Positions 40,721 to 47,897 of a stretch of 47,897 bases of DNA are shown one piece after another. The first letter of the stretch is position 1; each line of letters starts with the position of its first letter. Source of the DNA: an uncultured bacterium (GTDB lineage Bacteria > Patescibacteriota > Minisyncoccia > Phycocordibacterales > UBA9973); assembly GCA_903869825.1 (NCBI GenBank), contig CAIQAL010000026.1:1-47897 (forward strand), in the 5' to 3' direction. Below the pieces are notes generated by a model. It was not told where the DNA came from. It saw only the letters and a program-made list of their open reading frames with translations, and made no database searches. The position numbers and the translations under genes are program-made.

Positions 40721-41173
40721 ATGACAAAAAAAGAGCATAAACAAAAAATTGGCCGTATCTCAAATAAATTCATTAGCTGGATTGGCTCACGAGGGTCTCT
40801 GGCGGTTCATACCATATTCTTTACAGTGATGATAGCCCTAGCCTTTTCAGATGTTGGTTTCGATAAAGTGATGTTGGTCCTGACAACTATAGTTTCATTG
40901 GAAGCTATTTATCTTTCAATTTTTATTCAAATGACTGTTAATAAGCATCAGGAAGAATTGGAAGAAGTTTCAGAAGATATTGATGAAATTCAGAAGGATG
41001 TGGATGAGATTCAGGAAGATGTGGATGAAATTCAGAAGGATGTGGATGAGATTCAGGAAGATGTGGAAGAGATTGAAGAAGACAAGCCAAAAGAATTATA
41101 CAAAAAAATCGAAAAAAACTTACAGGAACTTTTGAACGAAGTATCTGAATTGAAAAAACTAGACAAAAACTAA
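40721..41173 (+). CDS. DUF1003-like membrane protein with heptad-repeat coiled-coil tail
   Basis: A 150-residue protein. A basic N-terminus leads into two membrane segments (SLAVHTIFFTVMIALAF and MLVLTTIVSLEAIYLSIFIQM), whose spacing and the SLEAIYLSIFI..TVNKHQEE ending resemble the DUF1003 family. The second half is a long acidic coiled coil in which DVDEIQK and DVDEIQE heptads repeat, encoded by 21-bp tandem repeats. The protein is probably membrane-anchored with a cytoplasmic coiled coil. Its stop codon overlaps that of the convergent methyltransferase gene. Confidence 0.75.
   Translation: MTKKEHKQKIGRISNKFISWIGSRGSLAVHTIFFTVMIALAFSDVGFDKVMLVLTTIVSLEAIYLSIFIQMTVNKHQEELEEVSEDIDEIQKDVDEIQEDVDEIQKDVDEIQEDVEEIEEDKPKELYKKIEKNLQELLNEVSELKKLDKN
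40976..41080 (+). repeat. Five tandem 21-bp heptad repeats
   Basis: Five consecutive 21-bp units of the form GATGTGGATGARATTCAGRAR; units 2 and 4 are identical, as are the bulk of units 1 and 3, giving a 42-bp higher-order period. The last unit is diverged. Confidence 0.88.
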
Positions 41174-42051
41174 TTCTTTTCCCATACCACCGTATTGGCA
41201 AGAGGAATCATTCGATTTTTTGTTTTTTCATTTATGCACAATTCTCCGACTTCAATTTTGCCAGACAGTCCCTGCATTGCCTCCTCTATTGCGTAGCCAA
41301 GTGGCAAGGAAGATGAGTCAATAGAATATGAAGTCAATATTACAAGTATAGGGTCAGAACTCAAAACTTTCCGGACTGCTTGAAGTAATTTAGGTAAATC
41401 ATTTTCAATTTTCCAAGTTTCCCCTTTGGGCCCTCTCCCGAATTTTGGAGGATCCATGATAACCGCGTCATATTTATTCCCCCGTTTTGCTTCTCTTTCT
41501 AGAAATTTTAAAGCATCATCGACAATAACTCGCATCGGGAGTTCGGACATCCCTGCAAGTTTTTGATTTTCTTTTGCCCATTTAATACTTTCTTTTGAAG
41601 CATCAAGGTGAGTGACTTCCGCTCCGGCTCGTAAGGCAAACAAACTAGCAACTCCAGTATAACCAAACAGATTTAAAAATTTAATCTTCCTCCCGGAATT
41701 TTTAATATCATTTTCAATAAGTTCCCAATGACTAGCTTGTTCTGGAAAAAATCCAAGATGTCGGAACGACGTTGGCTTAGCGTAAAATTTTATTCCAAGA
41801 TAATCCATTTCAAATTGATCTATCTTTTGTGACATTTTCCATCCTTTTTTTGCCCCATCCTTTGTGCTAAAAAACTTGCCATCAGCCTTTTCCCAACCAT
41901 TTCCCAAAAGAGTCTTTTTCCAAAAAGCCGTCTCGTAAGGTCGAACAAAAGTATACTTACCAAAACGCTCAAGTTTTTCTCCTGCTCCCGTATCAAGCAT
42001 CTCGTAGTCTTTCCAATTTTTGGAATAAAAAGTTTTTATTTGATTTTCCAT
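41170..42051 (-). CDS. SAM-dependent methyltransferase (RlmI/RlmK-like)
   Basis: A 293-residue class I methyltransferase. The N-terminal part is strand-rich (KLERFGKYTFVRPYETAFWKK). The SAM-binding fold starts KFLNLFGYTGVASLFALRAGAEVTHLDAS, with the catalytic motif DAVIMDPPKFGRGPKGETW and LVILTSYSIDSSSL later. This layout matches the PF10672 family, which includes 23S rRNA cytosine and guanine methyltransferases such as RlmI and RlmK; the exact base is not determinable. The ATG overlaps the tsaC stop codon by one base (TAATG), so it is translationally coupled as the last gene of the ychF operon. Confidence 0.88.
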   Translation of the reverse strand: MENQIKTFYSKNWKDYEMLDTGAGEKLERFGKYTFVRPYETAFWKKTLLGNGWEKADGKFFSTKDGAKKGWKMSQKIDQFEMDYLGIKFYAKPTSFRHLGFFPEQASHWELIENDIKNSGRKIKFLNLFGYTGVASLFALRAGAEVTHLDASKESIKWAKENQKLAGMSELPMRVIVDDALKFLEREAKRGNKYDAVIMDPPKFGRGPKGETWKIENDLPKLLQAVRKVLSSDPILVILTSYSIDSSSLPLGYAIEEAMQGLSGKIEVGELCINEKTKNRMIPLANTVVWEKN

Positions 42052-42566
42052 TATTTGATTGTACCACGGAGGGTCTTTATCTCCCCATTTTTATTAAGTT
42101 TAATAAGGGTTGATGGCTTCCTTTTTAATGTTCCGGCAGGGTAAAAAAAATCAACAGATAAGCCGAAGTATTTCTTTGCTTCTTTAATATTTTCTGCTGG
42201 TTTTAGTCCTTCTGGATTTGCTGATGGTGCAACCAGTGGTCCGGTTTTTTTTAAAATTTCAATAAGTGATTTTTTGGCTGGCAACCTGAAAGCAATCTCT
42301 CCAAGGACAATGCTGACTTTCCCCGGCCAAAATTTATCTAGTGTTTTGCGTTCTAGTGGATTAATTTTCAGTTTGAATTTCTTCAAATCAGCAACTGAAG
42401 AGATAAGAACAATCAATTTCTTTTTTTTATTTCTTTTTTTTATTTTGTAAATTCTTTTTATCGCATCATTCGAAAAAGCACTTCCAACCAAGCCATAAAT
42501 GGTGTCGGTTGGCATTACTCCGACTCCCCCTTTTTTTAAAATTTTAATTGCTTCTTTAATCTGCAT
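42051..42566 (-). CDS. tsaC: Threonylcarbamoyl-AMP synthase (TsaC/YrdC/Sua5 domain)
   Basis: A 171-residue YrdC-domain protein that makes threonylcarbamoyl-AMP from threonine, bicarbonate and ATP, the substrate used by TsaD. Motifs: GGVGVMPTDTIYGLVG, KKRNKKKKLIVLI (the KxR and following basic patch), FWPGKVSIVL, FRLP and GPLVAPSANPEG. It has only the catalytic domain, without the Sua5 C-terminal extension. It overlaps the upstream gene by 11 bases. Together with tsaD at 14844 this gives two of the four bacterial t6A genes within the window. Confidence 0.93.
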   Translation of the reverse strand: MQIKEAIKILKKGGVGVMPTDTIYGLVGSAFSNDAIKRIYKIKKRNKKKKLIVLISSVADLKKFKLKINPLERKTLDKFWPGKVSIVLGEIAFRLPAKKSLIEILKKTGPLVAPSANPEGLKPAENIKEAKKYFGLSVDFFYPAGTLKRKPSTLIKLNKNGEIKTLRGTIK

Positions 42567-43326
42567 ATTGTTTTATTGCTTCATAATATTCCTGGTTCAG
42601 TCCCCCAAGTCGGAAGATAGTAGCCACCTTGAAATTATTTTCTTTCATAAATTTCAAATCTTTCCCCAAATCCTTTGCAGAAAGAATCGGTTCATTACCT
42701 AAAATTCCTATTGCAATTGTTCCAAGCCCTAGCTCAACTTCCGGGTTAATTTCCTTTTTGACTTTTAAGATTATATTTTCTGTTGTTTTTAACGCCATTT
42801 TTGGAATCATGCTGGTGTAGAACATAATGCAAGATTTGTGCCCGTATTTTTTGTTATCATACGAAATCCCTATTTTTCTATATAATTTCAATATGACAAA
42901 GCTTGGTGCCGCATATTCTGCTGTTGTGATATCTATCTCCAACGACAAAGCATCTTCAAAAAACTTTTTGATTATTTTTTTATTTCTGTAGATTTTGAAT
43001 ATGTTTTTCACATACAGCCCAGCTTGCTTGGGCATAGGCAACTCCAAATCAATTAGAACTTTGAGTGGTTCTCCTGCAGATTTTAAATCTTGAAAGAGAT
43101 TTTTCAAATCACTAGTATTAGAAAAAGGTGAAATCCAATAAGTATTTGGCAAGATTGGCCAGTAAGCAACCTCAATCTTTGGATTAATTTCTTCCAGCCT
43201 TTTTTTAAAAACAGAAAATTCTTTTATCGAGTGAGCAGCAACGAAAACAGTCGAGGGAAAATCAAGGAATTTTGCCTTGGCCAAGTTTTCTTCGATTGGA
43301 AATTCTTCAAAAAAATTTATACGCAT
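42556..43326 (-). CDS. Hypothetical protein, possible TIM-barrel fold
   Basis: A 256-residue soluble protein that I do not recognise. It has alternating strands and helices: STVFVAAHSIKEFSVFKKRL, KIEVAYWPILPNTYWISPFS, LKVLIDLELPMPK, SCIMFYTSMIPKM, LGLGTIAIGILGNEP and FKVATIFRLGGLNQEYYEAI, a rhythm suggestive of a beta/alpha barrel. Possible active-site residues (H32, the conserved-looking Asp and Glu in LIDLELP, the late RLGG) are guesses. The ATG is 5 bases after the MFS stop, and the gene overlaps tsaC by 11 bases, so it is locked into the ychF operon. Confidence 0.65.
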   Translation of the reverse strand: MRINFFEEFPIEENLAKAKFLDFPSTVFVAAHSIKEFSVFKKRLEEINPKIEVAYWPILPNTYWISPFSNTSDLKNLFQDLKSAGEPLKVLIDLELPMPKQAGLYVKNIFKIYRNKKIIKKFFEDALSLEIDITTAEYAAPSFVILKLYRKIGISYDNKKYGHKSCIMFYTSMIPKMALKTTENIILKVKKEINPEVELGLGTIAIGILGNEPILSAKDLGKDLKFMKENNFKVATIFRLGGLNQEYYEAIKQYAD

Positions 43327-43331
43327 AAAAT

Positions 43332-44444
43332 TTATACTGCAATTTTAGTTCGATAGACTCCCTGGAAATAAGAAGCAGCCGGAAGAACACAACACAAAAG
43401 AATTATTATTGTAAATCCAATCTTTGCGGAAGCAGTAAAGTGATAAACTAAAAATACCACGAGCAAAGTAAAAATGTAACCAGAATTTAAGAAAAGTTCC
43501 CGGAGAGCCATTGTCTTTGACACTCCAACCTCTTTATAATAATCCAAATTGAAAGTAAGCCAAAAAGGATTTGCTAGATTCATGCAAAGACTTGAAATTC
43601 CTGCGAATAACCCCCAGTAATAAATATTTTTAATGAATGGCAAAGGTAAAAAACTGAGAACCGCAAGTGAGGTAAATAAATAAAAAAATACTTTTCTGTT
43701 TTTTATTTTGTCAGATATATATCCGTTTAGGACTGATGCAATCCCTGCCACGATTGCCAAATATCCAAAAAAATTACCAAATTCTCTTGGTGTTTTTAAG
43801 AAGAAAAGACTAAAAATTGGAACCAATGAATAATTTATTCTGGAAGTTGCTCCTTGAAAAAAAGTCGCCCAATTAAATTTAATTTTCGAAAAATCTTCTC
43901 TTAAATTAAGATTCCACTCAAAGTCAGGCAAGAATTTCAAAAGCATTATAGGAATAAGATAAGTACAAAAACCGACCAAAAACATAACCTCAAAACCAAA
44001 TTTTTCCGCAATAATTCCGGTTAGAGGTTGTAAAGTCAACCCAATAATGGGGGTAATCAAAAAGTACATCCCACTATTTGTCCCCCTTTTGTTTTCACTG
44101 CTAAAAATAAAAAACATCGCATTGCAGGGAATCCAAAAGAAAATCACATTCAATCCCGAAAAAATCGCCGAGAGATAAAGCTGCCCCGGATTCCAGATTT
44201 TTATCAAAACCAAAACTATCAGCATGCTCGAGATAATCCCGTAAAACATTGCTCGTTTGGCACTCATTTTTATTTTAGGTAAAAAAACTATCCCAACTAG
44301 CGCTGTCAGATATGTAATCAAACCATAATCAATCAAATCAGAAAAACCAAAACCTTTTTGATAAAGCCAAAAAATAATGAGCGTCTGCGACAAATACATT
44401 GCCGCCATATAAGTAAAAAAGAATGCGTAAATACGTTTAAACAT
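43332..44444 (-). CDS. Major facilitator superfamily transporter
   Basis: A 370-residue protein with about 11-12 membrane segments and the MFS plan of two six-helix halves. Segments such as AMYLSQTLIIFWLYQKGFGFSDLID, YFLITPIIGLTLQPLTGIIAEKFGFEVMF and FGYLAIVAGIASVLNGYISDKIKNRK (the repeated loop 8-9 G..SDK.. motif) are visible. The substrate cannot be predicted. Its ATG lies 4 bases after the ychF stop codon, and the unknown 256-residue protein follows 5 bases after its end. Confidence 0.82.
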   Translation of the reverse strand: MFKRIYAFFFTYMAAMYLSQTLIIFWLYQKGFGFSDLIDYGLITYLTALVGIVFLPKIKMSAKRAMFYGIISSMLIVLVLIKIWNPGQLYLSAIFSGLNVIFFWIPCNAMFFIFSSENKRGTNSGMYFLITPIIGLTLQPLTGIIAEKFGFEVMFLVGFCTYLIPIMLLKFLPDFEWNLNLREDFSKIKFNWATFFQGATSRINYSLVPIFSLFFLKTPREFGNFFGYLAIVAGIASVLNGYISDKIKNRKVFFYLFTSLAVLSFLPLPFIKNIYYWGLFAGISSLCMNLANPFWLTFNLDYYKEVGVSKTMALRELFLNSGYIFTLLVVFLVYHFTASAKIGFTIIILLCCVLPAASYFQGVYRTKIAV

Positions 44445-44448
44445 AAAA

Positions 44449-45456
44449 TTAAATCTTAAATTCTATAACGTCGCCATCTTTAACAATATAATCTTTCCCA
44501 ACAGTTGCGATCAATCCTTTCGCTTTAGCATTGGCATAGCTTCCGGCATCGAGTAGGTTTTGCCAATTGATCACTTCTGCCCTAATAAATTTGTCTTTAA
44601 AATCAGTATGAATAGCCATACCAGCCACCGGTGCTGTGGAACCTATCTTTATAGTCCAAGCTCGGGTTTCATCTTCTCCAGTAGTTAAAAAAGTTTCTAA
44701 TCCTAAAAGCTCATAACTTCTCTTGATTAATTCATCAAAGCCTCGCTCAAAAACAGGGTCAACCTTTACAGAAAGGCCTGGTAAGCCTGCCCCGCCAAAG
44801 GCGGGGTTAAATTCCACATTTTCGGTTGCTTCTGAAATATTCAAAACATAGAGCATCGGTTTTAAAGTAAGCAAACTCAAGGACTTAATTTTAAATTTTT
44901 CGTCTTCGGTCAAGTTTGCATCAAAACCCATTCTTCCTTCTTCCAAAACTTTTTCCAATTTTTTCAAAATTATTTCTTCAGCGATAGCTTCTTTCTCCCC
45001 TTTTTTAACTTCCCTCCCTAAACTCACAAGCCTTTTTGAAACAATTTCCATATCGGCTAAAACCAATTCTAAATTTATAACTCCGACATCCTGCATTGGG
45101 TCAACTTTGTTGGCTACGTGAATTACCGAATTATCTTCAAAGGTTCGAACCACATGTGCAATCGCATCCACTTCCCGGATATTGGTCAAGAATTTATTTC
45201 CTAATCCTTCTCCTTTCGAAGCTCCAGCCACGAGTCCGGCAATATCCACGAACTCTATTACTGCTGGAATAGTTTTTTTTGATTTTGAAAAGTCTGAAAG
45301 TATTTGAACTCGTTCATCGGGCACCGGAACAATTCCAACCGAGGGGTCAATAGTGCAAAACGGATAATTTTCAGCTGGAACCGACTTCTTGGTTAAAGCA
45401 TTAAAAAGCGTGGATTTCCCGACGTTCGGCAGACCTACAATACCGATTGAAGGCAT
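44449..45456 (-). CDS. ychF: Redox-regulated ATPase/GTPase YchF (Obg family)
   Basis: A 335-residue YchF/OLA1 protein, a ribosome-associated ATP-preferring member of the Obg family. G1 is [18 protein letters not shown], the switch region [13 protein letters not shown]3 [17 protein letters not shown], and the C-terminal TGS-like domain runs [16 protein letters not shown] to GDVIEFKI. It is somewhat shorter than the usual 360 residues. Residues about 218-229 ([13 protein letters not shown]) are encoded by a GC-rich palindrome and look inserted. The ATG is directly preceded by an extended -10 box, and it heads the operon of five genes down to 41170. Confidence 0.94.
   Translation of the reverse strand: MPSIGIVGLPNVGKSTLFNALTKKSVPAENYPFCTIDPSVGIVPVPDERVQILSDFSKSKKTIPAVIEFVDIAGLVAGASKGEGLGNKFLTNIREVDAIAHVVRTFEDNSVIHVANKVDPMQDVGVINLELVLADMEIVSKRLVSLGREVKKGEKEAIAEEIILKKLEKVLEEGRMGFDANLTEDEKFKIKSLSLLTLKPMLYVLNISEATENVEFNPAFGGAGLPGLSVKVDPVFERGFDELIKRSYELLGLETFLTTGEDETRAWTIKIGSTAPVAGMAIHTDFKDKFIRAEVINWQNLLDAGSYANAKAKGLIATVGKDYIVKDGDVIEFKI
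44772..44806. repeat. GC-rich palindromic element inside ychF
   Basis: CCCCGCC-AAA-GGCGGGG (44790-44806) is a perfect 7-bp-stem hairpin, with a neighbouring AGGC...GCCT pair at 44774-44788. It encodes the residues [13 protein letters not shown], between conserved YchF segments. Confidence 0.6.
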
Positions 45457-45462
45457 GAATTG

Positions 45463-45471
45463 ATATTAACA
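45463..45471 (-). promoter_or_regulatory. Extended -10 box TGTTAATAT, leaderless start of the ychF operon
   Basis: Minus strand, ends 7 bases from the ATG at 45456. Confidence 0.5.
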
Positions 45472-45492
45472 CGAGACTTTAAAATACAAAAA

Positions 45493-47897
45493 TTACTTAT
45501 TTATCACCATTCTAGTAATTTTACCAAAGTACCCCATTGCTGGTTTGATATTTTTTGATATTTGAAAATTAATTAAAGCATTCTTTGTTTTTTCTCCAAA
45601 TTTACCATCCGCTTTATCTTTGAGATACCCATTTGAGATTAGTATCTTCTGGAGTTCTGTGACTCCGTTCCCCTTAGAACCAATTTTTAAATCTTTCTTA
45701 AAATTGTAAGTTTGAACACCTAAGACACTACCGGTTTCAAAGGTTCCTAAATCTGGGGATGAATCGCTAAAGTTGATACCGGAGCTTGACTCTGTACCAC
45801 CTGTTCGAGATGAAGTCACGGAATATCCAGTGATAGCAGATCCTTTATTTGAGGCTGGAGATGTGAACGATACTATGCCTGTGACATTACTTGCTGAAGC
45901 TTTCACTCCAGTTGGTGCTGCTGGAAGATTAGTTCCAACATAAACCCACTTGAAAGCATCAGCTAAAACATAACCGTTTGCTTTGTTGGTAATTAATAAA
46001 TCAGAATTTACTCCAGAATTATAATTAAAAGTTCCAATAAGATTCCACTGGCCATAATTAGTATTTTGATTAATCGTCCCATTATATATTCCATCTGAAG
46101 AGTTGACGGTCAAAGGAACATTTGTAGCCTCGGTATACTGAGAAGAGGATGATCCGTGCCAGCCATGCCATTCATATAATTTATATTGTCCATCAACATT
46201 AATTTTTGGAGTAAAAGTAGCCGTGGCTGTCGCATTAGTAGAGTTCCCTGCTACATAAGACCCAATCGGGACTTCAGAATCAACGGCGGCCGTTGTCCAC
46301 ATCCGATTATTTATTTGACTTGATGACTCTGTGCTGAAACCAGTTAAAACAGCCGCATTGCTTCCGGCACTAGTTGGAACAATTGAATTATCAACAATAA
46401 TATCAGAAACTACAGCTAAATTTGGTTGCTTAACAAGAATTATTCCATCTCCAATATGTTGGGTAACCGTACAGGCGTTTCCTGAATCATCTATACAACT
46501 AGGTGATGTCGAAATTAATGTAACACTATCAAATAATTGTCCATTATTTTGCACTGGATCTTGATTCCCTTTGAATCGATAATAAGTTCCGGCACACTCA
46601 GAATAGCTTTGCAGCTGAGCTGAGGTTACGGTAACACTGGCATTTGTAGGATTAACAATTGAAGCTCCATTATCGAAACATCTTATCCAAGCTCCATTGC
46701 TCAAACTATGAGAAGAGCCCTTAGGCCAACCTAAAGCTACATCAAATTCATCATAGTAATTACTCCAATGATGATTCTGTAAATCACCAGTAATAAAATA
46801 ATCGTCGTTCAGTAAAGCAACACCTAATAAAAATCTCAAAGCTCTAAAATTTGCTTTAGCAACACCATTTGGAGCATTGCCTTTATCAATAAATAAATCA
46901 CCGGAAACATAATTTATTCTTGGTAATGGTCCACTTGATTCCCACTGGCTTATAAGTGAGGGCCAACCAGAAAAGGCCGCAGGTCCGTTCCAGAACATGT
47001 TCTCCCAACCAGAACCATTCGAATATAAAATACTCATATTTTCAGCAATTGTCCACCAAGTAATTAATTTCGCATTACGATTGCCAAATTTTTGTAAATA
47101 TTGTTGTCTTAGTAAATCTCGAGCATGATCTTGTCCAATCCACCACTGTGATTTAACCCAGGCATTTCGTTCAGTTGAGGTATTTCCTTTACTAACTTCA
47201 CTTCGATCATTAAGACCATTTCTGTCCAAATCTATATCCGGAGCAAAGACTGAATAAATATCGGGCCAGCTGCCATCACTATTTATTCCATCGAAAATAT
47301 CCCAGTTTGTCGTTTCTGCATAGACTCTTGCAAGGGCTTCAGCATAAGTCTCATTATTAACAGCAAAGCCATTAACTGTCCCCGTATATCTACCACAATA
47401 ATTACTAATATCAACATAATAATGCGAACCATACATTATGTAAGAACCAGTACTACTTCTAAGTCTCCACTCCGCCGGAATCATTGAATTTGGGGGCATA
47501 TAATTAAAATTGAAAAATTTGGCTCCAGCGTTCCAATCATTAGTTGCTAAAATATAAATATTTGGATTCATTGCCCGTAATTCAGATAAAACCCTAGCAT
47601 CAGAGGAGCTCTGTCCAACATTATTTGTTTGGGCCTCAATGACCAAATCAAATTTACTAAGCCAATCAGACGTACCACCAGCCCATTGAAAAGCACCAAT
47701 TCTAGGGTATGAATTATTAACTATTCTAATAGGATCACCCGTTGGATTTGTTTCAACTGGTGTCACTGCACTTGAAGCACTTGAAGCCGGACCTTGCCCT
47801 GCCACATTTGTTGCTTTCACTGTGAAAGTATATGAGGTGCCATTAGTAAGTCCAGTGATGGAATGAGAAAGTGAAGTCGCTCCAGCATTTGCATCTG
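45493..47897 (-). CDS. Surface protein with FN3, glycoside-hydrolase-like, golvesin-like and peptidoglycan-binding domains (5' end outside window)
   Basis: An open frame entering from the right edge with about 801 codons visible. A GTG at 47820 falls inside an FN3 domain (TGLTNGTSYTFTVKATN) and is not the start. The FN3 remnant is followed by a long domain starting YPRIGAFQWAGG with FDLVIEAQ, NIYILATNDWNAG and WDIFDGINSDGSWPDIY, resembling GHL15-type putative glycoside hydrolases. Next is a golvesin/carbohydrate-binding-like domain (VDGQYKLYEWHGWHG, GTFNYNSG, VLADAFKWVYV), then one more FN3 (APTGVKASASN), and a C-terminal PG_binding_1 domain (SKGNGVTELQKILISNGYL, DGKFGEKTKNALINFQ). It probably acts on or sticks to cell-wall polysaccharide, its own or a host's. 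Its FN3 fits the second FN3 subtype of the giant protein at 6801-14762. Confidence 0.82.
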   Translation of the reverse strand, partial: DANAGATSLSHSITGLTNGTSYTFTVKATNVAGQGPASSASSAVTPVETNPTGDPIRIVNNSYPRIGAFQWAGGTSDWLSKFDLVIEAQTNNVGQSSSDARVLSELRAMNPNIYILATNDWNAGAKFFNFNYMPPNSMIPAEWRLRSSTGSYIMYGSHYYVDISNYCGRYTGTVNGFAVNNETYAEALARVYAETTNWDIFDGINSDGSWPDIYSVFAPDIDLDRNGLNDRSEVSKGNTSTERNAWVKSQWWIGQDHARDLLRQQYLQKFGNRNAKLITWWTIAENMSILYSNGSGWENMFWNGPAAFSGWPSLISQWESSGPLPRINYVSGDLFIDKGNAPNGVAKANFRALRFLLGVALLNDDYFITGDLQNHHWSNYYDEFDVALGWPKGSSHSLSNGAWIRCFDNGASIVNPTNASVTVTSAQLQSYSECAGTYYRFKGNQDPVQNNGQLFDSVTLISTSPSCIDDSGNACTVTQHIGDGIILVKQPNLAVVSDIIVDNSIVPTSAGSNAAVLTGFSTESSSQINNRMWTTAAVDSEVPIGSYVAGNSTNATATATFTPKINVDGQYKLYEWHGWHGSSSSQYTEATNVPLTVNSSDGIYNGTINQNTNYGQWNLIGTFNYNSGVNSDLLITNKANGYVLADAFKWVYVGTNLPAAPTGVKASASNVTGIVSFTSPASNKGSAITGYSVTSSRTGGTESSSGINFSDSSPDLGTFETGSVLGVQTYNFKKDLKIGSKGNGVTELQKILISNGYLKDKADGKFGEKTKNALINFQISKNIKPAMGYFGKITRMVINK

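Noticed and set aside
42499-42820. Plus-strand open frames across tsaC and the neighbouring gene
   Set aside because: Antisense shadows of well-supported coding genes; no promoter or homology.
45493-47820. Surface protein as a complete gene starting at the GTG at 47820
   Set aside because: The frame stays open to the window edge and the upstream codons complete an FN3 domain, so the gene is 5'-truncated.

Overview
The window looks like one contig of a Patescibacteria (Candidate Phyla Radiation) genome, most likely a Parcubacteria/Nomurabacteria-type lineage. The reasons are its AT-rich, tightly packed genes, the short or single-domain versions of normally longer enzymes, two copies of a cysteine-rich zinc-ribbon protein family typical of these genomes, very large Ig/FN3 surface proteins, and many start codons lying directly at the predicted transcription start. 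TGA ends at least one real gene (the zinc-ribbon paralogue at 31810-33525), so the standard bacterial code fits and the TGA=Gly code does not. The lineage is an inference from gene content; no 16S rRNA is present.

Layout. 1-2300: small accessory genes: a truncated membrane protein, an orphan gene bracketed by 29-bp direct repeats, a CmpB-like membrane protein and an EEP-family nuclease/phosphatase. 2489-4040: a secreted Ig-like/PKD/SdrD-type protein broken by a one-base frameshift. 4169-6301: a GlmU-type nucleotidyltransferase, glutamate dehydrogenase and tRNA-Val. 6342-14762: a small Ig-like membrane protein and a 2653-residue cell-surface protein (duplicated beta-rich half plus ten FN3 domains and a C-terminal anchor). 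14844-20936: TsaD, two poorly known genes, valyl-tRNA synthetase, a PrsW-type protease and an Hsp20 chaperone. 20976-22798: tRNA-Phe, tRNA-Arg and tRNA-Gly around a small membrane protein, a matrixin-like protease and a glutaredoxin. 22841-29187: PEP synthase, enolase, zinc-ribbon protein 1 and L-lactate dehydrogenase. 29204-40552: a mostly leftward block with a DUF167 protein, FtsB/DivIC, LepA, zinc-ribbon protein 2, an ABC exporter, MurJ, a leucyl-tRNA synthetase carrying an inserted Nudix domain, and a membrane protein. 40721-45456: a DUF1003-like coiled-coil protein, then a leftward operon ychF-MFS-unknown-tsaC-rRNA methyltransferase. 45493-47897: the 3' part of a second FN3 surface protein with a glycoside-hydrolase-like domain and a peptidoglycan-binding domain.

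Together the genes cover translation and tRNA modification (ValRS, LeuRS, TsaD, TsaC, LepA, YchF), fermentative C3 metabolism (enolase, PEP synthase, LDH), amino-acid catabolism (GDH), wall and division functions (MurJ, FtsB, GlmU-like) and a large investment in surface proteins. The most unusual items are the Nudix domain inside the LeuRS editing region, GC-rich palindromic segments inserted in frame in conserved genes (tsaD, leuS, ychF), the paired zinc-ribbon/cysteine-solenoid family, the recurrent extended -10 box exactly 7 bases before start codons, and the direct-repeat-bracketed orphan gene.
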